A stretch of DNA of 29,604 nt from an uncultured Bacteroidales bacterium. Its GTDB lineage: Bacteria; Bacteroidota; Bacteroidia; Bacteroidales; Bacteroidaceae. Below, one piece after another: positions 15,901 through 24,277 of the stretch. The stretch is taken from positions 1 to 29,604 of the forward strand of contig CALKIW010000028.1 of assembly GCA_937995875.1 (NCBI GenBank). The letters are read 5' to 3'. Each line of letters opens with the position of its first letter. Within the stretch, counting starts at the first letter, position 1. The notes under the pieces were generated by a model. That model did not search any database and was not told the DNA's origin. It worked only from the letters and a program-made list of their open reading frames with translations. The position numbers and the translations under genes are program-made.

Positions 15901-17667
15901 TTATTTCTTGTCCAAGTCGGCCTTCAACTTAGCCAGAACATCAAGATCGCCCAGAGAAGTACCTGCTGCTACGTTGTTGATAACAGGAGTATCGTTCTGT
16001 TTGCGACCGCTATGACGGCGTACCTTCACATCGTCCTTGCCCTCCTCGAATGTGCGAGAGTGAGAAAGAATGATACGGCGAGAGTCCTTGTTGAACTCGA
16101 TAATCTTGAATGGCAACTCCTCACCAAGCTTGGCCTGAGAGCCGTCTTCCTTAGTAAGATGCTTAGGCGTTGCGAAACCTTCACCACCTTCGTTCAAGGT
16201 GATTACGGCACCCTTGTCCATCATCTCGGTAATCTTACCCTCGTGTACAGATCCCGAAGCATAGGTTGCCTCGAATTTGTCCCAAGGATTCTCCTCCAGC
16301 TGCTTGTGGCCGAGGCTCAAGCGACGGTTTTCCTTGTCAATCTCAAGCACCATTACTTCGATGTCAGCACCAACGGTAGTGAAGTCTGAAGGATGTTTAA
16401 CCTTCTTTGTCCATGACAAATCTGAAATGTGAATCAAACCGTCAACACCCTCTTCGAGTTCTACGAAGATACCAAAGTTGGTGAAGTTGCGCACCTTAGC
16501 AGTGTGTTTGCTGTTTACAGGATATTTGGTTTCGATAGCTTCCCATGGGTCATCCTTGAGCTGCTTGATACCGAGAGACATCTTGCGCTCCTGACGGTCA
16601 AGCGTCAGGATAACGGCCTCAACCTCATCGCCTACGTGCAGGAACTCCTGAGCAGAACGGAGATGCTGGCTCCAAGACATTTCTGAAACATGGATCAGAC
16701 CCTCAACACCGGGCTGAATCTCAACAAATGCACCATAGTCGGCAATAACAACAACCTTACCCTTGATGCGGTCGCCCACCTTCAAGTTTTCATCGAGAGC
16801 ATCCCAAGGATGCGGTGTGAGTTGCTTCAGACCGAGAGCGATACGCTTTCTCTCCTCATCGAAGTCGAGAATAACAACCTTAATCTTCTGGTCAAGCTCT
16901 ACAACCTCGTGGGGATCATTAACGCGGCCCCAAGAAAGATCGGTGATATGTACCAATCCGTCTACACCACCGAGGTCTACGAATACACCGTAGGAAGTGA
17001 TGTTCTTAACAGTTCCCTCAAGTACCTGACCCTTTTCAAGATGCGAAATAATCTCTCTCTTCTGTGCTTCCAACTCAGCCTCAATCAAGGCCTTGTGCGA
17101 AACAACAACATTGCGGAACTCCTGATTGATTTTCACAACCTTGAATTCCATTGTCTTGCCTACGAATACATCGTAATCGCGGATAGGATGCACATCAATC
17201 TGGCTGCCCGGAAGGAATGCCTCGATGCCAAAGAGATCGACAATCATACCACCCTTCGTGCGGCACTTGATGTAACCCGTTATAATCTCGTCCTTCTCCT
17301 GAGCCTCGTTGATAAGGCCCCAGCTCTTGGTCAGACGAGCCTTCTTGTGAGATAAGACGAGCTGACCCCTCTTATCCTCTTGATCTTCTACATACACTTC
17401 AACCTTGTCGCCAACCTTCAATTCAGGGTTGTAACGGAACTCGGATGCCGGAATGATACCATCGCTCTTGTAGCCAATGTTTACAACAACTTCCTTCTTG
17501 TCGATGGAAATTACAGTGCCTTCTACAACCTCGTGTTCCTGAATCTTGTTCAGAGTCTCGTCATAGGTCTTCGCAAGGTCTTCCTTGTTGGCACTTTCAA
17601 CAGTGCCATTTTCAAATTCATCCCAGTTGAAATCCTCTAAGGGTTGAATGTTTTTTAAATAAGACAT
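15901..17667 (-). CDS. rpsA: 30S ribosomal protein S1
   Basis: This 588-residue protein contains six S1 RNA-binding repeats, at about residues 45-108, 126-193, 214-282, 299-369, 385-455 and 472-540. Repeats 3 to 5 carry the typical GVFVDLGGVDGLVHITDLSW-type signature. S1 brings mRNA to the small ribosomal subunit. The start MSYLKNIQPLEDFNWDEFE matches Bacteroidota S1 proteins. Compared with its neighbours the gene uses fewer GC-rich codons and a narrower codon set, as expected for a highly expressed gene. It is a single-gene unit with a promoter upstream and a shared terminator. Confidence 0.96.
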   Translation of the reverse strand: MSYLKNIQPLEDFNWDEFENGTVESANKEDLAKTYDETLNKIQEHEVVEGTVISIDKKEVVVNIGYKSDGIIPASEFRYNPELKVGDKVEVYVEDQEDKRGQLVLSHKKARLTKSWGLINEAQEKDEIITGYIKCRTKGGMIVDLFGIEAFLPGSQIDVHPIRDYDVFVGKTMEFKVVKINQEFRNVVVSHKALIEAELEAQKREIISHLEKGQVLEGTVKNITSYGVFVDLGGVDGLVHITDLSWGRVNDPHEVVELDQKIKVVILDFDEERKRIALGLKQLTPHPWDALDENLKVGDRIKGKVVVIADYGAFVEIQPGVEGLIHVSEMSWSQHLRSAQEFLHVGDEVEAVILTLDRQERKMSLGIKQLKDDPWEAIETKYPVNSKHTAKVRNFTNFGIFVELEEGVDGLIHISDLSWTKKVKHPSDFTTVGADIEVMVLEIDKENRRLSLGHKQLEENPWDKFEATYASGSVHEGKITEMMDKGAVITLNEGGEGFATPKHLTKEDGSQAKLGEELPFKIIEFNKDSRRIILSHSRTFEEGKDDVKVRRHSGRKQNDTPVINNVAAGTSLGDLDVLAKLKADLDKK

Positions 17668-17715
17668 AAAAATTAATAATTAAATTAATAAAGTTAGACT
17701 TTATATGAAATGCAT

Positions 17716-17757
17716 GGGCACTATTTGCCCTTACCTGCAATTTGGATTGCAAAATTA
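17716..17757 (-). promoter_or_regulatory. Promoter -7 box and leader hairpin of rpsA
   Basis: On the minus strand TAATTTTG (17757-17750) matches the -7 consensus. Downstream in the leader GGGCA and TGCCC (17716-17730) form a small hairpin, about 50 bases before the ATG. The AT-rich stretch between hairpin and start may help initiation. Autoregulation by S1 through this leader is possible but unproven. Confidence 0.5.
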
Positions 17758-17819
17758 CTGCTTTTTTTATCATTTCCTTAACATTATCAGGTGTTTAGCA
17801 AGATATTTTGCAATATTTA

Positions 17820-18060
17820 ACAAACCGCCTACATGAAAGGATTCCGACGCGGTAGGAAAAGTTTAGAGATGTATTTTGTTACTAAGCTTAACCCGCTGGT
17901 ACAACAAAGGGTCATACATTCACTTTTGGAGATAATAACCATGCACAACGTAGGGACGAATGGAGCGCGTCCGCTTCAAAATAGAGATAGTATGTTCACG
18001 CGTGTTGGAGCGTTTAACTTGAAAAATTCGGCCTATCCCGAACGAAGGTTTTGAAGCATT
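17820..18060. other. Intergenic stretch with a possible repeat remnant, no gene seen
   Basis: The 1.03-kb gap between rpsA and the phosphorylase gene starts with about 340 bp of unassigned sequence. Around 17949-17971 a GTAGGGACG...GCGTCCGC pattern resembles degenerate short repeats common in Bacteroidota genomes. A 73-residue open frame here has no recognisable features and no promoter-start pairing I trust. Confidence 0.35.
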
Positions 18061-18101
18061 AGAAACAGTCAAATATATGGACAAACACCCCTCTCAAATT
18101 C

Positions 18102-18398
18102 GCGTATTTAAAAATAAATTTGGCTTCGCCTGAAATACGCAAAAATTGAGATGGTTTGTAAATGCTTGACAGTCAGTATTTTTGAAAAGCAGGCCTTTAT
18201 TTTCCTATTTTACCACCTGCGATTGAGTATCTAACGGCATGATGACAAGGCCCTAACCGCAGTGTGATTGAGCTTCTTCCGCGCTGCCGATAAGGCCTAA
18301 CCATGCTGTGATAAAGCCTCAACCGCAGCAGCCTTGCAATTTTTGAGAAAGTGCGGTCCTGTTTTGACGAAAAAAGATAGCCCTTTTTGCGCTGAAAG
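18102..18398 (-). repeat. Dispersed non-coding element, copy B
   Basis: Reverse-oriented relative to copy A. It has the 39-bp hairpin module at 18102-18140 (32 of 39 bases match copy A), a 139-bp middle and the 119-bp gap-free block at 18280-18398. TGACAGTC at 18167-18174 is shared with copy C at nearly the same distance from the hairpin. It contains several GGTTAGGC-like units on the minus strand. No real gene is seen. Confidence 0.8.
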
Positions 18399-18442
18399 CT
18401 CTGAAAACAAGAGATACTTTTAAGGGTATAATAGTTTACAAA

Positions 18443-18487
18443 GTCGGACCGGTCGGACCGGTCGGACCAGTCTGACCAGTCAGACAA
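18443..18487 (-). repeat. Second 9-bp tandem array, five units
   Basis: GTCGGACCG twice, then GTCGGACCA, GTCTGACCA and GTCAGACAA, in perfect phase. The minus strand reads as GTCCGACCG-type units, so this array is inverted relative to the one at 266-364. It begins 45 bp beyond the end of element B. Confidence 0.85.
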
Positions 18488-18531
18488 TAAGCAAATGACC
18501 TTGCCTGTATAAAGGTCATGGACACAAAAAA

Positions 18532-18572
18532 CAGGCTGAATTCCATGTAGAAATTCAGCCTGAATGTTTTTT
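18532..18572. terminator. Terminator downstream of the phosphorylase gene
   Basis: An 11-bp stem (18532-18542 with 18552-18562) is flanked by T-runs on both strands. On the minus strand it reads stem then TTTTTT, fitting termination of the glycogen transcript 134 bp after its last stop codon. A separate 8-bp hairpin lies at 18495-18519. Confidence 0.8.
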
Positions 18573-18696
18573 CTGTCTTTGTCATAAGATGCAACCGTCC
18601 CTAAAGAGCGGCAGTCTTATTTTCAAAGCGCGAAGAATTGATCAAACTTAATTGATGATGGTCTGTATCGAGTGATACTTACAGTCAAACCATCTG

Positions 18697-21264
18697 TTAG
18701 TCGAGCCACTTCACGTAGCAGAAGTCCTGACGATGCGGCAAATTCGCATTCTTCGGGAACATACGCACACATGAGCGGTAGGTGCCCGCAATATCAGGCT
18801 CCAATTCGAGTTCGAAGGTGAACTTGTTGCCATCGCGTCCTACCTGCTTGAACTCGTGTACACTGTGCACCTGATAGTCTGACGTGTCTGTCTCCGGCTT
18901 CAATATAACCAATTCCAATCCAACAGCATCGTCGAGTCCCTGCTCGTCAATGACATATCGCAGTGTGTACTTCACACCGGTCTCACCACCATTGTCGAAG
19001 ATGTCTGTATCCTTGCTGACAACGTGGATGTTGTCCCAGCGTTCGGCTACGGTCTCTTTCCAGAGTGCTATATCCTTAGCCAACTTATTGTTGTTGGCAG
19101 AGAGTTTTTTGAATCGGGCAGCCTCCTTGATATAGAACTTGTCGTAGTAGTCGTCAAGCTGGCGCTTCATCGTATAGTGAGGAGCGATGGTGGCAATGGA
19201 GTTCTTGATCACCTTTATCCAGTTTTTGCTATAGCCCTTCTTATTGCGATTGTAGTAGAGGGGGATAATCTCGTTCTCCAACAGCGAATAGATGGTGGCA
19301 GCATCGAGCTGATCCTGATGCGCCTGATTTTGATAAGTGCGCTCCTCAGGAAGTGCCCATCCGGCTCCTTCACGATAGCCTTCAACCCACCAACCGTCGA
19401 GTACGGAGAGGTTTACCACACCGTTCATCTCGGCCTTCTCACCGGATGTTCCCGAAGCCTCAAGTGGACGGGTCGGCGTGTTCAACCAAATGTCTACACC
19501 CGAAACAAGACGACGTGCAAGCTGCATATCGTAATCCTCCAAGAAAATAATCTTGCCCAGGAATTCAGGACGCTGGCTAATCTCGTAGATGTGCTTGATC
19601 AGGCCCTGTCCTGCACCGTCGGCAGGGTGTGCCTTTCCGGAGAAGAGGAAGATCACCGGATGTTCCTCATTATTCACAATCTTGTTCAAGCGATCGATGT
19701 CCGTAAAGAGGAGGTGTGCACGCTTGTAAGTGGCGAAGCGACGGCAGAACCCTATCATCAACGCGTTCGGGTTGATGCGTTCGAGCAACGACACCACGCG
19801 GGCCGGGTCTCCCTGATTGCGCAACCATGACTGGGTAAACTTCTCGCGGATGTATGTCACGAGTTTCTGTTTCAGAGTCAGACGCGTCTCCCATATTTCC
19901 TCATCGGTAACGTCATAAATGGCATGCCAAATATCCTCGTTGCTCTGGTCGCTCATGAAAGAGGGATCAAAGTGTTTGTCGTAAACATTCCGCCATTCGG
20001 TAGCGGTCCAAGTAGGCATGTGCACGCCATTGGTTACATAGCCCACATGGTTCTCTTCCGGATAATATCCCGACCATATTGGCGAGAACATCTTCTGGCT
20101 CACCCATCCGTGCAGCCTGCTCACGCCATTCACTTCCTGGCTGGTGTTGCAGGCAAACGTACTCATGCAGAATCTCTCTTCATGGTTGTCCGGATTCTCG
20201 CGTCCCATTCCGATAAACTCATCCCAAGAGATGCCCAGACGAGCAGGGTAATTACCCATATATTTGCCAAAGAGGGCTTCGTCGAAGTAGTCGTGACCGG
20301 CAGGAACAGGCGTGTGTACGGTATAGAGCGATGATGCGCGCACAAGTTCCAGAGCCTGATTAAAGGTCAATCCCTCCTCTATATAATCACAGAGACGCTG
20401 CAGGTTACAAAGGGCTGCATGACCCTCATTGCAGTGATAAATGTCCTTCTTGATACCCAGTTTCTTCAGTGTGAGAATACCGCCGATACCGAGCATTATC
20501 TCCTGCTTCATGCGGTTTTCCCAATCTCCACCGTACAGGGCATGGGTGATGGGGCGGTCGAATTCGGAGTTCATGTCGTTGTCGGTATCGAGCAAGTAGA
20601 GCTTGATACGTCCCACATTGGCACACCACACGAGCGCACGCACCTGATAGTTGATATAAGGCACGTCTACCACCACCTGATTTCCATTTTCGTCGAGCAC
20701 ACGCTCAATGGGCAGGGAGTTGAAGTTCTGCGCGTCGTATTCAGCAAGCTGCTGACCGTCCATAGACAGAGACTGGCGGAAATAACCGTAACGATACAAG
20801 AAACCTACGGCACACATATCTACATTGGAGTCTGATGCTTCCTTCAGGTAGTCACCGGCCAACATACCGAGACCTCCCGAATAAATCTTCAGCGTCTGAT
20901 TCAGTCCAAATTCCATACAGAAATAGGCCACAGAAGGTCGTTTGGCATCCGGTTTCACGTCCATATAGGCACGGAAAGACGCGTAAACATCCTTCACCCT
21001 CTTCATCAGAGCACGGTCTTTTACGATTTCTTCCTTGCGGTCGTAACCCAAACGCTCCAACAGCAACACAGGATTGTGTTCCACTTCCTCAAAGAGTTTC
21101 TCATCGAGACTCTTGAACAGAGCACGTGCTTCATGGTTCCATGACCACCACAAATTATGAGCAATCTCGTCCAAACAATTTAACTGTTCGGGGAGTCGAG
21201 ACTTGATAGACAATTCTTTCCACTTGGGAGAGTCGCTATAATCTGCTTTAATTTTCATCTTCAT
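18697..21264 (-). CDS. glgP: Alpha-glucan (glycogen) phosphorylase, GT35
   Basis: This 855-residue enzyme releases glucose-1-phosphate from alpha-1,4-glucans. It is of the shorter bacterial/archaeal type with an N-terminal DUF3417 region (LWWSWNHEARALF at about 38-50). YFCMEFGLN and YSGGLGMLAGDYLKEASD mark the substrate domain; the PLP-binding lysine is in LEASGTSGEKAEMNG, where the usual Met before Lys is Glu. VLDGWWVEGY also fits the family. It follows the glycogen synthase gene by 144 bp on the same strand, so synthesis and breakdown of storage glycogen are probably encoded together. A terminator lies downstream. Confidence 0.95.
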   Translation of the reverse strand: MKMKIKADYSDSPKWKELSIKSRLPEQLNCLDEIAHNLWWSWNHEARALFKSLDEKLFEEVEHNPVLLLERLGYDRKEEIVKDRALMKRVKDVYASFRAYMDVKPDAKRPSVAYFCMEFGLNQTLKIYSGGLGMLAGDYLKEASDSNVDMCAVGFLYRYGYFRQSLSMDGQQLAEYDAQNFNSLPIERVLDENGNQVVVDVPYINYQVRALVWCANVGRIKLYLLDTDNDMNSEFDRPITHALYGGDWENRMKQEIMLGIGGILTLKKLGIKKDIYHCNEGHAALCNLQRLCDYIEEGLTFNQALELVRASSLYTVHTPVPAGHDYFDEALFGKYMGNYPARLGISWDEFIGMGRENPDNHEERFCMSTFACNTSQEVNGVSRLHGWVSQKMFSPIWSGYYPEENHVGYVTNGVHMPTWTATEWRNVYDKHFDPSFMSDQSNEDIWHAIYDVTDEEIWETRLTLKQKLVTYIREKFTQSWLRNQGDPARVVSLLERINPNALMIGFCRRFATYKRAHLLFTDIDRLNKIVNNEEHPVIFLFSGKAHPADGAGQGLIKHIYEISQRPEFLGKIIFLEDYDMQLARRLVSGVDIWLNTPTRPLEASGTSGEKAEMNGVVNLSVLDGWWVEGYREGAGWALPEERTYQNQAHQDQLDAATIYSLLENEIIPLYYNRNKKGYSKNWIKVIKNSIATIAPHYTMKRQLDDYYDKFYIKEAARFKKLSANNNKLAKDIALWKETVAERWDNIHVVSKDTDIFDNGGETGVKYTLRYVIDEQGLDDAVGLELVILKPETDTSDYQVHSVHEFKQVGRDGNKFTFELELEPDIAGTYRSCVRMFPKNANLPHRQDFCYVKWLD

Positions 21265-21408
21265 AACTACATTTTTATTTAATACTGTTTATCTTTCTTT
21301 TATCCTGAATCCGCTCTCCGTCTTCCTCCGGGAACACATGATTCCTACGCTCCATATATAATGAAGTCTGAAAATTCCCCTCACATTGACAGAAAATCGG
21401 TACAATGG

Positions 21409-23061
21409 CTATCTTTTCTTCCTTAATGCCATGTCGTAGGCACGTTCGTAATGGGTTATAAAATTGCTCCACAACGCCTTTTTCGAGAGTTTGCCTGCCT
21501 TCTCACGAGCTTTCTTCACCTGCGAATCCGTCATGGCGGAATACCGCACAACGGTATCTCTGATGGCGTCGACCACTTCGGAATAGTTGTAATCGGTGCG
21601 GCGAATCACTTTCACCCCGTCTTCTATCTCGCCCATACGGCCCAACTCCTCGTTCACCCACAGTCCGAAACCGGCCAAGTCGGTGGTGATGGTAGGCACT
21701 CTGAAGGCTATAGACTCCAACGGCGTATAGCCCCAAGGCTCATAATAAGAGGGGAATACCGAGAGGTCGTTGCCCATGATCACATCATAATAGGGCATAT
21801 TGATGATGCCGTCGTGCCCCGTCAGATAGCAGGGCACAAAGATGAGCTTCACACGATCTTCCTTGCGGTTTTGCATATTGAGATGTCGCATCATGCCCAC
21901 CACACGGTCGTCATTGACGTTGTGCAGCCAATGGGTCGTCGCAGGCATGGCCAGCGGAGTGTCGAATGTCTTGCCCGAAGCCAACCGTTCCTGCAAGTCC
22001 TGACGGGCACCGGCCTCCCATCCGGGCACCTCGATGAAAGCCACGACATTCCTTTTCAGGTTTTTGTCGTAGTTCAAACGATTCATTGCCTCAATAAACA
22101 CGTCTATTCCCTTGTTGCGAAACTCGTATCGCCCACTGGTAGACAGTATCATCGTGCTGTCGTCGAGTGTCGTTCCCAACAGCGCGTTGGCCACCGCGAG
22201 CAGCTGTTTGCGCGCCTTGCGTCGCTTGGCTGTAAAGACTGCGCCCCTCGCCACAAAGTTATCCTCAAAGCCGTTGGGCAGCACCACATCCACCGGTTTG
22301 TCCAGCAGTTCGGCACATTCGCGCGCCGTGATTTCGCTCACCGTCGTGAAACAATCCACATGATGGGCCGTTTGCTTCTCGATGGAGTGCTTGCTCTGCA
22401 TATTGAGTTCGCCTGCCATCTGGTCGCCGTTATAGGCAAACAGATAGTCGTAGAGCGGTTTGTTGTTGCCGGCAATACTTCTCCCTATGCTCGTGGCATG
22501 GGTTGTGAATATCGTTGCCACCTCAGGCAGGTGTTTCCGCACATACAGCAGACCCAGTCCGGTCATCCATTCATTGCCGTGATACACCACTTTATATGAG
22601 GCATCAAGATAAAACCGATAGAAACTCTCCACCACCAGCGCAGCCGCATACGAGAACATCGAAGCCTCGTCGTAGTCGCCATAAGCATGGAGACTATCCA
22701 CCTGATAACTATTCCACAACTCGGTGTAGATCTCGTTCTTCTTAGAAAAATAGGGCTTGAAGTCTACGAGTATAGCAATGGGCTGTCCCGGTATGTCCCA
22801 GCGTCCTATCTTGATATGAAGTCCCTGATCCGAAGCCTGCTTTTTCCAACTGCTGAAAAGCTTCGAGTCTTCCTTAAAATATATACATTTCCGGTCTTGC
22901 CAACAATCCGGACCAATAAAAATCACATGGTCCCTTATCCTATCCTGTAATGTTTTTGCTCGTGTGGACAATACGGCGTAGATTCCTCCAACCTTATTGC
23001 AAACTTCCCAACTCGACTCAAAAATATAATCAGGAAACAGCATTTCTGTTGTCATAATCAT
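21409..23061 (-). CDS. Glycogen synthase, eukaryote-like GT3 type
   Basis: This 550-residue protein transfers glucose onto glycogen. The N-terminal FESSWEVCNKVGGIYAVL (from residue 14) and the C-terminal PSYYEPWGYTPLESI are hallmarks of the GT3 glycogen synthases of fungi and animals, rather than the GT5 GlgA type, which starts with a KxGGL motif. GT3 enzymes use UDP-glucose; by family knowledge this one probably does too. It is shorter than the roughly 700-residue eukaryotic enzymes, lacking their regulatory tails. It is the first gene of a pair with the phosphorylase, with a good promoter at 23077-23106. A second in-frame ATG at 23055 is possible. Confidence 0.9.
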   Translation of the reverse strand: MIMTTEMLFPDYIFESSWEVCNKVGGIYAVLSTRAKTLQDRIRDHVIFIGPDCWQDRKCIYFKEDSKLFSSWKKQASDQGLHIKIGRWDIPGQPIAILVDFKPYFSKKNEIYTELWNSYQVDSLHAYGDYDEASMFSYAAALVVESFYRFYLDASYKVVYHGNEWMTGLGLLYVRKHLPEVATIFTTHATSIGRSIAGNNKPLYDYLFAYNGDQMAGELNMQSKHSIEKQTAHHVDCFTTVSEITARECAELLDKPVDVVLPNGFEDNFVARGAVFTAKRRKARKQLLAVANALLGTTLDDSTMILSTSGRYEFRNKGIDVFIEAMNRLNYDKNLKRNVVAFIEVPGWEAGARQDLQERLASGKTFDTPLAMPATTHWLHNVNDDRVVGMMRHLNMQNRKEDRVKLIFVPCYLTGHDGIINMPYYDVIMGNDLSVFPSYYEPWGYTPLESIAFRVPTITTDLAGFGLWVNEELGRMGEIEDGVKVIRRTDYNYSEVVDAIRDTVVRYSAMTDSQVKKAREKAGKLSKKALWSNFITHYERAYDMALRKKR

Positions 23062-23076
23062 TTAGATATTTGTATG

Positions 23077-23106
23077 CAAAGTTAATATAAATAATATAAA
23101 GACCAA
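23077..23106 (-). promoter_or_regulatory. Promoter for the glycogen genes
   Basis: On the minus strand TTG (23106-23104), a 19-bp spacer and TAACTTTG (23084-23077) match the Bacteroidota pattern, 15 bp before the ATG at 23061. Confidence 0.7.
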
Positions 23107-23158
23107 ACAAACTACGTTATATTTTCCCAGAAACACGCATCTTCTTGATTTAAAACAT

Positions 23159-23166
23159 TAACTTTG
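23159..23166 (+). promoter_or_regulatory. -7 box for the small secreted protein gene
   Basis: TAACTTTG lies 24 bp before the ATG at 23191. It shows that the in-frame TTG at 23164, inside the box, is not the start. It diverges from the glycogen promoter in a gap of 129 bp. Confidence 0.6.
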
Positions 23167-23190
23167 CATCAATCAAGAAGTTATCATATC

Positions 23191-23655
23191 ATGACAAAAA
23201 AAATGACAATAGGAATTATAGGACTGCTCTTTGCCACTTTGGCCTCTGCCCAAAACCCGGCTTCCGTTCTCGATTCCACCACATTCCGAGGATATTTTTT
23301 CAATGAGGAATACAACATTTACATTCGTCTGGACGCTTATACACAGAATATTATAGTGTCTCAGCAGGAAGTCTACGGCGAGTTGCCCGGTTTTCTCGGC
23401 GACCGCAAGGACTCCCGCAAATGGCTGTTCACCAACGCCGAGATTGCCGATGCTTCCTCTCTCTCCATCGACATCATCAACGACTATGGCAGCGAAGACC
23501 TGAACGCCACACTGACCCGTGAAAACGACTCCACCTTTGTGCTGAAACAAGAAACAGGCAGCATACTCAAGATTGCCCGAAACCGGAAATGGGTGAAACT
23601 TCCCAAGAAGCTGACGTTCATCAAGAAAATCGAGGGTTACAAAGACGAGGAGTAG
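23191..23655 (+). CDS. Small secreted protein of unknown function
   Basis: A 154-residue protein with a clear signal peptide (MTKKMTIGIIGLLFATLASAQ, cut after ASA). The mature part is short, beta-rich by look, with an FRGYFFNEEYNIYIRLD segment and a basic C-terminus (RKWVKLPKKLTFIKK). I do not recognise a family. The ATG at 23191 is chosen because it begins the signal peptide and lies the right distance after the TAnnTTTG box. It sits alone, divergent from the glycogen genes; any link to glycogen is not shown. Confidence 0.8.
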   Translation: MTKKMTIGIIGLLFATLASAQNPASVLDSTTFRGYFFNEEYNIYIRLDAYTQNIIVSQQEVYGELPGFLGDRKDSRKWLFTNAEIADASSLSIDIINDYGSEDLNATLTRENDSTFVLKQETGSILKIARNRKWVKLPKKLTFIKKIEGYKDEE

Positions 23656-23866
23656 TTTTACACCGACTAAGTCACTCCCGCCCTACACTATTCTCGCGCC
23701 ACGAGCCATGCCACATCACGGCATCTACACAAACCGACAAGTGACATTCCCAAGCATCAGGACAGACGCAATGCTTCGCCATAAACCTACAAACAACTCA
23801 AAGACAAACCTGCGAAAGCATGATCGCCTAAGCCAATCGATTCGTTAAAATATATTAAACGTATGC

Positions 23867-23893
23867 TTGGTTTTTTATATTTTAGTAACTTTG
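23867..23893 (+). promoter_or_regulatory. Promoter of the His-rich small protein
   Basis: TAACTTTG at 23886-23893, with TTG at 23867-23869 and a 16-bp spacer (shorter than usual), precedes the ATG at 23931 by 37 bp. The AAAGGA at 23919-23924 may serve as a ribosome binding site. Confidence 0.6.
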
Positions 23894-23930
23894 CAACACT
23901 TATTTCTAATAAATTACAAAGGATACAAGC

Positions 23931-24116
23931 ATGACGAAGGAAAGAACGCACCACCATCACCACCACCATCACCGTGATGAGTCCGAAATATTCAAGAACA
24001 GACAATTAAAAAGTAAAAAGAGAGCGAAGATATTTTCCAATTTTCTGTTTACCACAGGGTGCATCCTTGCGTTGTTAATCATCATCACCGTTCTCTGGAT
24101 CTACACCAACGAGTAG
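23931..24116 (+). CDS. Small membrane protein with a natural run of eight histidines
   Basis: This is a 61-residue protein. Residues 7-14 are eight consecutive histidines, encoded by mixed CAC and CAT codons. A charged middle (residues 15-35, Lys/Arg-rich) is followed by one strong transmembrane segment (about 37-57, FSNFLFTTGCILALLIII) and a short IYTNE tail. The positive charge before the helix suggests the His-rich end is cytoplasmic. It has its own promoter, a plausible ribosome binding site and a downstream hairpin, so it looks like a real gene. Metal binding by the histidines is likely chemically but its purpose is unknown. I do not recognise a named family. Confidence 0.75.
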   Translation: MTKERTHHHHHHHHRDESEIFKNRQLKSKKRAKIFSNFLFTTGCILALLIIITVLWIYTNE

Positions 24117-24218
24117 AGTTCGTCCGTCTTTCCTGTCATGAGGGCCGGCACCGATCAGAACACGACATGCCCGCGACGGCCGGGCGGGCAGAGGACAACA
24201 TACAGCTCATTATATCCA

Positions 24219-24256
24219 ACAAGCGCATTCCATATAGAAGCATGGAATGCGCTTGT
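24219..24256. terminator. 15-bp hairpin between convergent genes
   Basis: Perfect arms at 24219-24233 and 24242-24256 with an 8-base loop, between the small membrane protein and the sphingolipid gene. T-runs are weak on both sides. Confidence 0.7.
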
Positions 24257-24277
24257 TTGTATGTCGTGAACAGCCGG

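Noticed and set aside
17833..18054. Plus-strand open frame of 73 codons downstream of the rpsA promoter
   Set aside because: No recognisable protein features; part of it looks like a translated short intergenic repeat.
18197..18487. Minus-strand open frame of 96 codons beginning MSDWSDWSDRSD
   Set aside because: It is the 9-bp array read as Ser-Asp-x followed by element B. The protein has no family features and copy A carries stops in the same frame.
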